Part shown: positions 24,388 to 30,913 of the stretch, in pieces
Numbering within the stretch: the first letter of the stretch is position 1
Layout of the letters: the number at the start of each line of letters is the position of its first letter
Assembly (NCBI GenBank): GCA_021372535.1
Contig: JAJFUH010000016.1
Coordinates: 1 to 30,913 of the forward strand
From: a bacterium
GTDB taxonomy: Bacteria; Latescibacterota; Latescibacteria; Latescibacterales; Latescibacteraceae
Length of the DNA: 30,913 nt
Reading direction: 5' to 3'
Notes under the pieces: generated by a model
What the model was told of the DNA's origin: nothing
The model's database searches: none
What the model saw: only the letters and a program-made list of their open reading frames with translations
Position numbers and translations under genes: made by a program

Positions 24388-24476
24388 TGTAACTCCTTCC
24401 CATGATCATACTTGACGAAATATTATATTGCGTTTCTTTAACAAATAGATACCAAAGCAAGTTCGGCATGACCGTC

Positions 24477-24497
24477 ATCCTGAACTCGTTTCAGGAT
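24477..24497 (+). repeat. GTCATCCTGAA hairpin repeat
   Basis: ATCCTGAA-CTCGT-TTCAGGAT is a perfect 8-bp hairpin in a CGTCATCCTGAACTCGTTTC context. It is of the same class as the hairpins inside elements A and B. Confidence 0.6.
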
Positions 24498-24582
24498 CTA
24501 ATGGATAAACCATGCGCAATTATTTATATCGTTATGTATGGAATCGCTCTTTCTCCTCGAATACAAACCGATGGTTCGGTAC

Positions 24583-27417
24583 TTATTTCAGCCTGAAGAC
24601 CACGGTCGGGTCGATTATATACCTCCCGAACTGCTCGCCATACACGCTCAGCCCGCCATCCGAGCCGGTACCTCCGGTGACTGCGAGCTTCACCCGCGCC
24701 GTACCCTCTTCCGCCGCCTTTTTCAGCGCCTCTCCGCCGAATTGCACCTTGACCAGATAGCCGTAGGAACCCGCCTCTGTGAGGGTATCGTCCTCTTTCT
24801 GGCTGAGCCATGAGAGATTGCCACGGTGATCGGCGGGGTCATTCGCAAGCGTGATAGCCTGCGAATCGGTGTCGTTGAGAGTAATCCCCACCTGCGAGGG
24901 ATGCTTTTTATCATCGGTCATGGGGTAGGAATTGGGATTGTGCCCCGGATCGATGCCTTTCGCGCTGATATTGTCGATTCCCTGGCTCACATAATCCTCT
25001 CCCATGTCCTTACCCTGTATCCGGCGGGCGCCGAGTTCGGCGATGAATTCGATTTCCTGAACCGCATCGGCTTTCAGATTTTTCGGCCATGGAAACTCGT
25101 ACTCGAAGTAACCGGTGCCAGTTCCCCAGACCTTGAGGCTGTCGAAAATTGCTTTCTGTTTTACCGACCACTCGCTTTTCGAAAACTCGTTCGGCATCCT
25201 GCGGACAATTTCCGCTTTCCCTTTTATTGTCTCCCGGCGCGGTGATTCGCTCTTCAGCACACGAACCGGCAGGAAATTACGGTGAAGCGTATCGCCCTTC
25301 GCATCGATGAGGAATGTACAGAACATGGCGATACATTCTTCCTTCGGAGCGGTGAGTTTCACGTCGGGAAGCTTGACCACCGAGTATTTCACCGGCCGTA
25401 CGGTCAGCGAATCCGCGGAGTATTCACGGTGGTCCCCGAAACGGTTCCACCCGTGGAAGAGCGTTTTCACCGTCAGCTCTCCGGGAACAGTATCGCTCAG
25501 GAACGATGCGGTAACCGGCACCGAAAAGGTGTCTCCGGGGGCGACGATTTTCTTGAAATCCCCGCCGGGAATAAGGTAAAGGTCACTGTGGAAGTCGCGC
25601 ACGGTCATTCCCGGGCAGAGCTCATCGAGCCCGAAATCCTTCATGCTCCGGTCGAACCGGTAGTAGCCGTTCCACTCGTTGATGACATCGTGGAACTCGG
25701 TGAACAGGAAACCGCTGATCCTGGGCCGACGGCGGTACTCATTCATCATGATGTGGTACTCGTAGCTGATGTCCACATCGCCGGTGCCGCCCTTGTACCC
25801 CCACACATTGCCGCATTCCGAGTTCATCATGGGAATATCTGGCTGTTTGTTCCCGCCGATGAAATTCCATTCCGATCCGGGGAAGGTGTTTCTCACAACC
25901 TCATCCATGTATTCGGCCCACCGATAGCCGGGGAGGTAAGCATGCCACGAGTTGATGTCGGTCATCACATGCCAGCGGCGTCCCTGGTCGGGCGAATTGT
26001 CCTCGACGAGACGGGTCGGGTCGGCATTTTTCGCGGTCAGATACATCGATTTCACCCATGCCTGTGTTTCGGGCATGTATTCATGGACAAATTCGCCGGG
26101 AAGTTTTTCGATGCGGGTCACGAGTCCCCATGTTTCGTTGAAGAGTACCCACGAGAAAATCGAGGGGTGGTTGTAATCGCGCTCGATCTGATTGAACGCC
26201 GTATATTCCCAGTTTTTACGGCCGTATTCGGTCGGTTCGCCGTTGATATTGGGTATGTCGCACATGAGCAGGAGACCGAGCCTGTCGGCCCAGTAGAGCT
26301 TGCGGGGCATCTCGGTTTTGATGTGAATCCGCAGGCAGTTGAGGCCGATGGTTTTTGCCCGCTCGATTTCCCCGCGCATGAACTCATCGCTCGGGAAGGT
26401 GCAAAAACCCTCGGGATGGTACGACTGGTCGAGGGTCATCCGGAGATACACGGGCTTGTTGTTGAGCGTCACATACATATCGCGCGAGTTGGGACGGTAG
26501 GCGGCGCCGATTTTCCGCATTCCGAAGTACGTGTGAACCGTGTCGATGGCCGCTTTTTCCGAGATGAGGGTAATATCGACATTATAGAGGTACGGGTCAT
26601 CGAGGTTCCAGAGATGCGGTTTCGGCACCGGGATGGTCAACGTGAACTCACCCTGTCCCGGGGGCAGCGGTTTCCTGACCGGAGCGATCGATGTATCGGC
26701 GAAGGCTATACTGACCTCGTCGTTCATACCGGTAGCCGCGGAGAAGGCCAGGTGCATTTTGACCAGTTTACGGTCGATGTCCGGAGAAAAATGCGCCATT
26801 TTCAGGTGAAGCTCGGAGCGCGGTTCGAGGTATACGGTCTGCCAGATGCCTTTCGCTTCGCCGTAGACCTGCTTGCCCACAAGCCGTCCCGGAGTTGGTT
26901 CATCCTCGACCCGTATGACAAGATGATTGGCTCCTTTTTCAAAAAGGGCTTCGGTTATCTCGAATTCGAACGGGGTATATCCTCCCTCGTGAACGCCGAT
27001 CTCGTGACCGTTGACCCAGACTTTCGTGGTGAAATCCGAAGCGCCGATAACGAGGAACACAAACCGGTTGTCCCATGTCTTCGGAACCTCGAAATCACGG
27101 GCGTACCAGGCGATATGCACATCTTTCCTGCCGATGCCCGAAAGCGGTGAAGCCCATGAGAAGGGAACGGTGATCGTGTCGGGGAACGGCGTGCCTTCCC
27201 TGAACCATTCTCTGGCAGCGCCGACATCGAGGGAGTCGAGGGCGAAGCTCCACCGTCCGTTGAGGTTGATCCAGTCCGTCCGACTGAAATCGGGACGCGG
27301 GTGTTCGGGAAGGGGAATGGGTTCCGTCGACGTTACCTGTTTCTTCCCGCATCCTGAAAAAACCAGACATGAAAAAAGAAGCGTAAGCATACAAAATCCC
27401 ATAATTCGTGGTGCCAT
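24583..27417 (-). CDS. Lipoprotein glycoside hydrolase family 2 enzyme
   Basis: 944 residues from the ATG at 27417, preceded by GAAAGG. The frame is open further upstream to 27552, but that extension runs into the terminator at 27527-27569 and would hide the signal peptide. Residues 1-23 are a lipoprotein signal (LLFSCLVFSGC, Cys23). The GH2 sugar-binding domain follows (NLNGRWSFALDS, WYARDFEVPKTW, VWVNGHEIGVHEGGYTPFEF), then an Ig-like domain and the TIM barrel. SWVLFNETWG (Glu428, acid/base) and MMNSECGNVWG (Glu534, nucleophile) are both present. After the barrel (GFLFTEFHDVINEWNGYYRFD) come about 300 residues of beta-rich domains. The enzyme probably cleaves terminal beta-linked sugars at the cell surface; the substrate is unknown. 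It has its own promoter region after the terminator. Confidence 0.9.
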   Translation of the reverse strand: MAPRIMGFCMLTLLFSCLVFSGCGKKQVTSTEPIPLPEHPRPDFSRTDWINLNGRWSFALDSLDVGAAREWFREGTPFPDTITVPFSWASPLSGIGRKDVHIAWYARDFEVPKTWDNRFVFLVIGASDFTTKVWVNGHEIGVHEGGYTPFEFEITEALFEKGANHLVIRVEDEPTPGRLVGKQVYGEAKGIWQTVYLEPRSELHLKMAHFSPDIDRKLVKMHLAFSAATGMNDEVSIAFADTSIAPVRKPLPPGQGEFTLTIPVPKPHLWNLDDPYLYNVDITLISEKAAIDTVHTYFGMRKIGAAYRPNSRDMYVTLNNKPVYLRMTLDQSYHPEGFCTFPSDEFMRGEIERAKTIGLNCLRIHIKTEMPRKLYWADRLGLLLMCDIPNINGEPTEYGRKNWEYTAFNQIERDYNHPSIFSWVLFNETWGLVTRIEKLPGEFVHEYMPETQAWVKSMYLTAKNADPTRLVEDNSPDQGRRWHVMTDINSWHAYLPGYRWAEYMDEVVRNTFPGSEWNFIGGNKQPDIPMMNSECGNVWGYKGGTGDVDISYEYHIMMNEYRRRPRISGFLFTEFHDVINEWNGYYRFDRSMKDFGLDELCPGMTVRDFHSDLYLIPGGDFKKIVAPGDTFSVPVTASFLSDTVPGELTVKTLFHGWNRFGDHREYSADSLTVRPVKYSVVKLPDVKLTAPKEECIAMFCTFLIDAKGDTLHRNFLPVRVLKSESPRRETIKGKAEIVRRMPNEFSKSEWSVKQKAIFDSLKVWGTGTGYFEYEFPWPKNLKADAVQEIEFIAELGARRIQGKDMGEDYVSQGIDNISAKGIDPGHNPNSYPMTDDKKHPSQVGITLNDTDSQAITLANDPADHRGNLSWLSQKEDDTLTEAGSYGYLVKVQFGGEALKKAAEEGTARVKLAVTGGTGSDGGLSVYGEQFGRYIIDPTVVFRLK

Positions 27418-27472
27418 GGAAGTGCCTTTCAAAATGAAATTTCCCAGTTTTTTTCTCGATACGTTTGTTTCC

Positions 27473-27501
27473 AAATTAGCCCATAACATCGTTTCAGTCA
27501 A
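27473..27501 (-). promoter_or_regulatory. Possible promoter of the lipoprotein GH2 gene
   Basis: On the minus strand TTGACT (27496-27501), 17 bases, then TAATTT (27473-27478), 56 bases before the ATG and downstream of the terminator. The -35 is good and the -10 poor. Confidence 0.4.
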
Positions 27502-27526
27502 GGATAATGAATGCTTCCCATAATAT

Positions 27527-27569
27527 ACAAAAAAAGCGCGCGGTTTATTCAATGTATTCTCCGCGCGCT
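27527..27569 (-). terminator. Rho-independent terminator between the beta-helix and GH2 genes
   Basis: AGCGCGCGG (27535-27543) pairs perfectly with CCGCGCGCT (27561-27569) around 17 bases. On the minus strand the stem is followed by seven T residues. It separates the two enzyme genes into different transcripts. Confidence 0.85.
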
Positions 27570-27656
27570 ATTTGTGTGAAGATGTGAATTCGATTATCCC
27601 TTTTAATAAGCATTACATAAATATAAAGTAGAAATATCCGATATTATATAATATAT

Positions 27657-27764
27657 GATCCCTGCCTGCGGCATCCCCCTTTTTTAAGGGGGGAGATGGG
27701 TTAATTCCCCCTTTCTTTTATAAGGGGGATACGGCGACTCGCGCAGCGGGAGCCGAGGGGGATC
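27657..27764 (-). repeat. 108-bp GATC-bounded inverted-repeat element, copy 2
   Basis: This is an inverted copy of 2644-2751 with the same length, ends, GCCTGCGGCAT and CTTTCTTTTATAAGGGGGA blocks and pair of hairpins. The left end reads GATCCCTGCC, so its terminal repeat is less perfect. It lies in the 3' region of the beta-helix gene. Confidence 0.8.
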
Positions 27765-27860
27765 AATGATGTGAGCAATATAAAAGGATAACCGAAAATT
27801 TGAAGCTTCATTGCATAACGAATCCGTTTACAACGGAAATGTTCCGAAAAATCCGCCCTT

Positions 27861-29858
27861 TTACTTGCGTGGACCCACCGTGTTCATATCGATTGCCTTG
27901 AATCCGAGTTTGAACGCCGGTGAATCGGAACTCAGGGTGAAGTTGCCGTTTTCGGGGTCTGCGAAGAGCGGATCGGCAATCATCGAATGAACATCCTGTC
28001 CGCGCTTCTGCCACTGCTCGAACGTCCAGTCCTTGAACATCACCGGCTCGCCGCTCGTATTGTAGTAGAGATTGTAATCGAGCTTATACTGATTGTCGCT
28101 CCAGTTTCCGCCTAAAAGCGGACGTTCGCCCCAGTACACGATATTGCGCTCGAAGGTGAAGCTGAGGTGCTCCTCCATTCTCGATCGGATGATCTGTCCC
28201 AGCACGGCGTTGGCGAAAATGTTGTTGCGGACGATGTTCTCACGGCCGTAGTGCTGGTGGAAACCCCCGGACTTCGTACGGTATACTATATTGTTTTCAA
28301 TGAGGATATAGCTCGAACCCTCGTCGGTGTATATTCCCCATCCGCCGTAGCCGTACGAGGTGATGTCGTGGAACAGGTTGTTGCGGATGACCGAGCCGGG
28401 CTGGACGCCGAGGTTATAATTTCCGCCCATGTCGCTCAGCATGCCACGGCCGATATCGTGCACATGATTGAACTCGATGATGTTCTCCTTCGCGTTCGTC
28501 TCGGCATACCCCCATGACCAGCCGTTCGAGATGCCGGTGTAGTATGTGTCGTGGATATGGTTGTGGGAGATCAGGTTGCCGCCGCTCAGAAAGATCATGA
28601 TGCCGCACGCCGCGGGATATACCTCGCCGATGTCATGGATGTGATTGTCGGTCACGCTGTTGCCAAATGTCTGCTCCGCCGTGTTTTCACGGTTTGTCGG
28701 CTCGCCGATCTTGACCCCTCCGGCGCCGAGGTCCGCAAGCTCGCTTTCGGTAATGGTGATTTTCGTGCAGCCGCGGGCAAACTCGACGGCGTAATTGCCG
28801 ACATGCCTGACCGCACAGCCCTCGATGGTCACCGACTGCGCACCGTTGCCGGTAATCACAGCCGGTATGTCGTACGCCGCCTGGACATCCGAATATCCTT
28901 CCGCAGGCAGCGACCAGTCGGTGTAACAGAAGGTAATTCCTCTGATGGCGATATTCGTCACGTATGAATTCGTCTCGGGTTTCCCCTCGAACCGTACGAG
29001 CTCCTGCGCGACAGGGGCAATGACTTCGGCCTTCGTCATGTCTTCCCCGGGCCGGGGGATATACGAGAGCACACCCGCTGTCCGGTCCAGATACCACTCT
29101 CCGGGCTGATCGAGACCCTCGCGGATGTTTTCCACCCAGTAGCGGGCGTCCTTTTCACGGTTCGAGGGCCTGCATTTCCCCGAGAGGGTGACGATTTTCT
29201 TTGCGACATCGATGTTCCTGATGGGCATACGGATTTCCGCCCATGCCTGAAGCGCGATTACCTCGATGTCGCCGGATTCTGCCCATCCGGGTTTGATGTC
29301 ATCGTTGCGGAAGGTGAAGCGCGCCTGGTCTTCCATGGAAATCTCGCCGTCCGCGGTAAAAAAGCCGTTATCGGGAGTCCGCGCCCTCTGGCAGCGCTTT
29401 CCGTTCACAAAGAGCTGACGAAAATACCACGTACCCGCCTTGACCTCGGGAATTTCAGCCGTCCATGCGCTGTCCGCGCCCTTTTTCCAGCCGGTGATGG
29501 CTTTCCCGCCGCTCACCACGGGACTCTCTCCGGGAACCGCGGCATAGGTGACAAGGAATTCGGCAGTGCCCGAATCCTCCGGAGTGAACACAACAGGCTT
29601 CGACAGCGTATAGACACCGCCGCCGATGTATACGGTGACAGGCTTTGTCAGGGGACCCTTTGCCTTGAGCGCCCGTACCGCATCGCGGGCCTTCTCTATG
29701 GTCGCGAACGGTTTCCCCTTTTTTCCCGACCAGCCGTCATTGCCCGTCGGGGAAACATAAAAGGCGTTTTCACGGGCGTTTTCCCCTGTTCCGCACGAGC
29801 ACAGTGCCAGAATCGCCAATAAAAGCACTACCAAATACCGTACCGGTTGCCGTTTCAT
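27861..29858 (-). CDS. Lipoprotein with right-handed parallel beta-helix, GH141-like
   Basis: 665 residues. Residues 1-22 are a lipoprotein signal (LALCSC, Cys22). The start of the mature part, FYVSPTGNDGWSGKKGKPFA then TIEKARDAVRAL, is typical of secreted beta-helix enzymes. VSGGKAITGW and the YFRQLFVNGKRCQRARTP segment are seen in GH141-type proteins (fucosidase or xylanase activities known). From about 300 to 560 run beta-helix coils with repeated N..H.HD and I..N.V..... motifs (ISHNHIHDTYYTGISNG, IIEFNHVHDIG, VIRNNLFHDI, ILIENNIVYRT). The enzyme probably acts on a branched plant or algal glycan at the cell surface; GH120 or a pectate-lyase-like activity is an alternative. Its leader carries the two-hairpin element shared with the GH2 gene at 3806. 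Confidence 0.85.
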   Translation of the reverse strand: MKRQPVRYLVVLLLAILALCSCGTGENARENAFYVSPTGNDGWSGKKGKPFATIEKARDAVRALKAKGPLTKPVTVYIGGGVYTLSKPVVFTPEDSGTAEFLVTYAAVPGESPVVSGGKAITGWKKGADSAWTAEIPEVKAGTWYFRQLFVNGKRCQRARTPDNGFFTADGEISMEDQARFTFRNDDIKPGWAESGDIEVIALQAWAEIRMPIRNIDVAKKIVTLSGKCRPSNREKDARYWVENIREGLDQPGEWYLDRTAGVLSYIPRPGEDMTKAEVIAPVAQELVRFEGKPETNSYVTNIAIRGITFCYTDWSLPAEGYSDVQAAYDIPAVITGNGAQSVTIEGCAVRHVGNYAVEFARGCTKITITESELADLGAGGVKIGEPTNRENTAEQTFGNSVTDNHIHDIGEVYPAACGIMIFLSGGNLISHNHIHDTYYTGISNGWSWGYAETNAKENIIEFNHVHDIGRGMLSDMGGNYNLGVQPGSVIRNNLFHDITSYGYGGWGIYTDEGSSYILIENNIVYRTKSGGFHQHYGRENIVRNNIFANAVLGQIIRSRMEEHLSFTFERNIVYWGERPLLGGNWSDNQYKLDYNLYYNTSGEPVMFKDWTFEQWQKRGQDVHSMIADPLFADPENGNFTLSSDSPAFKLGFKAIDMNTVGPRK

Positions 29859-30254
29859 TGCGAACCCCCTTTTCGATTCTTATGGCGATATTAAGAGGGC
29901 GGTGAAAAAGTGTCTTTTTCACACGCCCGATAATGAAATGTATTGTTTTGTTGCTGTCAAGGGCATGTAAATTGGTACTTCGTGCCGACCCTTGACAGCC
30001 AAAATTCAGACATGTAGAGTTTTTACCACGCTTTTAAGCGCCTGATTTATTGCCAATAACCGATGCAAACGTTATTTGGTCTGAATATCATTCAGGATTG
30101 TTTACTATACCTTTGAGGAAGAGATATCGAATGCCCGTATAGACTTCTTTTCACTTAATACCGCCATATGCTCCGAACGTTTTCATATACCTGATTTCAG
30201 CTCCTGTAATTTGGGGGTGGAGTTTCATTTTGTCAAGTGGCACCGAAATCGTCT
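29859..30254. other. Intergenic region upstream of the beta-helix gene
   Basis: It contains the two-hairpin element (29897-29997). The rest, 30000-30254, has no convincing promoter, terminator or gene that I can see. Confidence 0.6.
29897..29997 (-). promoter_or_regulatory. Conserved two-hairpin leader element, copy 2 (upstream of the beta-helix gene)
   Basis: On the minus strand the perfect outer arms GCTGTCAAGGG/CCCTTGACAGC (29999-29989 and 29963-29953) enclose GGCAC-GAA-GTACC. A CAACAAAACAATACATTTCA linker follows, then a 14-bp hairpin GGGCGGTGAAAAAG/CTTTTTCAC-CGCCC (29928-29897, plus strand read, one bulge). Bases 29997-29924 align to 3698-3771 without gaps (62 of 74). It ends 38 bases before the ATG at 29858. 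The upstream TTGACA with 17-base spacing to TTCATT is a weak promoter candidate inside the element. Confidence 0.6.
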
Positions 30255-30455
30255 TTATTCAGCTTCTTTTTCTTTTGTAATTATGGTCTCATTTGTCCAT
30301 AGCGGAATAAATAAAAAATATCCTGTCGTGCGTGTGCTGATCTTTTTTTCAGTCTCCTTACCGCGTGTTTGGCTGTGCATAACAGAACATCCCCAACTCA
30401 TGACTATTATTAATATAAAGACAAAGAGTGCTGATAATCGCTTCAGCGTTCGCAT
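30255..30455 (-). CDS. Small lipoprotein-like exported protein
   Basis: 66 residues. GGGAGG at the right distance from the ATG (plus 30462-30467) is a strong ribosome binding site. Residues 1-22 form a signal peptide (RLSALFVFILIIVMSWGC) with Cys23 as a likely lipid-attachment site, although the lipobox (SWG-C) is imperfect. The mature part of about 44 residues is charged (RGKETEKKISTRTTG) with one aromatic stretch, YFLFIPLW, and ends in KEKEAE. I recognise no family. A longer plus-strand frame (30211-30579) covers the same bases but has no ribosome binding site and no protein-like character. Confidence 0.65.
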   Translation of the reverse strand: MRTLKRLSALFVFILIIVMSWGCSVMHSQTRGKETEKKISTRTTGYFLFIPLWTNETIITKEKEAE

Positions 30456-30913
30456 GTTTTACCTCCCGGCGAAGGGTTTATTTGTGTATTGTGGATTTAT
30501 CACACCTATTCATAAATTAATACTTTATTCGGCATTGTCCAGTAAAATAATGAACACTTTATTATTTGCAGCAGAATAAGGTGATAGTTGCCGCCCTTGG
30601 TCATGGAAACTCACCACTCATATAACACTTTGATAATAAAGATGTTGATGGTACTATCCCTCCTCTTGAAATATACAAGGAACAGGGGTGAGTTCGTGGG
30701 GAGAAGAGCAGTAAATTTATATCCAAAACATTCCGTAAACTAATACGCTCTTTATCCCGACCTATTCATAAAATTTAATCAAAAGAATTCCTCGGAGTTC
30801 TACTCCGGGGTTATATTGTCAGGATGAGCGAACACATCCTGAAAAGACATAATAAGAGTCTCCTGTTATACCATATTGTATGTCCTGCAAAATACAGGAG
30901 AAAGGTATTTACA
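30456..30913. other. Intergenic region at the right edge, repeat-rich
   Basis: It holds the repeat copy 30598-30735, a left end of the TTAACCCG family (about 30754-30790), two hairpins CGGAGT-TCT-ACTCCG (30793-30807) and TCAGGATG/CATCCTGA (30819-30842), and a short CCTATTCATAAATTAAT fragment near 30504. I see no gene. Confidence 0.6.
30598..30735 (+). repeat. Dispersed repeat of about 140 bp, copy 2
   Basis: It is homologous to 8276-8421 in the same orientation, with shared TTGATAA, GATGTT, AGGGGTGAGTTC, ATATCCA and ATTCCG blocks. The inner hairpin has decayed here (CCCTCCTCTTG..CAAGGAACAGGGG). Confidence 0.6.

Noticed and set aside
25282-27150. 622-codon plus-strand frame
   Set aside because: It is antisense to the GH2 lipoprotein, whose catalytic motifs are clear; it shows no domain or signal.
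30211-30579. 122-codon plus-strand frame
   Set aside because: Antisense to the small lipoprotein gene, which has a signal peptide and a strong ribosome binding site.
1-30913. CRISPR arrays, rRNA, tRNA and transposase genes
   Set aside because: No regularly spaced repeats, no tRNA-like cloverleaf and no transposase or integrase frame were seen on reading both strands; a tool could still find a degenerate one.

Overview
The window looks like chromosomal DNA (GC moderately above 50% in coding regions, much lower in spacers) from an uncultured, anaerobic or facultatively anaerobic, envelope-bearing bacterium that degrades polysaccharides. Signs are secreted and lipoprotein carbohydrate-active enzymes, a class III (oxygen-sensitive) ribonucleotide reductase, LemA/TPM envelope proteins and many short palindromic repeats in the spacers. 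I cannot place the phylum; a candidate phylum of the FCB/Latescibacterota type would fit, but that is a guess.

Layout. 1-236 (-): start of a BlaI/MecI-type repressor, with a consensus promoter bracketed by two GATCAA/TTGATC palindromes. 627-6865 (+): heparinase II/III-like secreted lyase, CPBP membrane protease, secreted GH2 glycosidase. 6905-8077 (-): HD-GYP phosphodiesterase. 8642-13009 (+): radical SAM protein (TIGR03960 type) fused to DUF2344, then RNase G/E. 13010-13829: repeat-filled spacer. 13830-14404 (+): reversed hicB-hicA toxin-antitoxin pair. 14643-20192 (-): anaerobic ribonucleotide reductase locus: nrdD large chain, AT-rich island with a YjzC-like small protein and a beta-class DNA methyltransferase/endonuclease pair, then a 62-residue protein carrying the glycyl-radical motif missing from the large chain, then the activase nrdG. 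20754-24387 (-): LemA, DUF4234-like membrane protein, degenerate nucleotidyltransferase and TPM-domain protein. 24583-29858 (-): lipoprotein GH2 and lipoprotein beta-helix (GH141-like) enzyme. 30255-30455 (-): small lipoprotein-like gene.

How it works together. The outer parts hold four extracytoplasmic carbohydrate enzymes without visible SusC/SusD, transporter or sensor genes. Two of them, 26 kb apart on opposite strands, share a leader element of about 95-100 bp (74 bp ungapped core, about 84% identical) with two stem-loops, in the same orientation to the gene and just before its start. This is the best candidate for an undescribed cis-regulatory element. The nrdD promoter carries two NrdR-box matches exactly 31 bp apart. 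The split of NrdD, with a restriction-modification island between the pieces, is the other notable arrangement. The spacers hold at least four families of short inverted-repeat elements, some nested.
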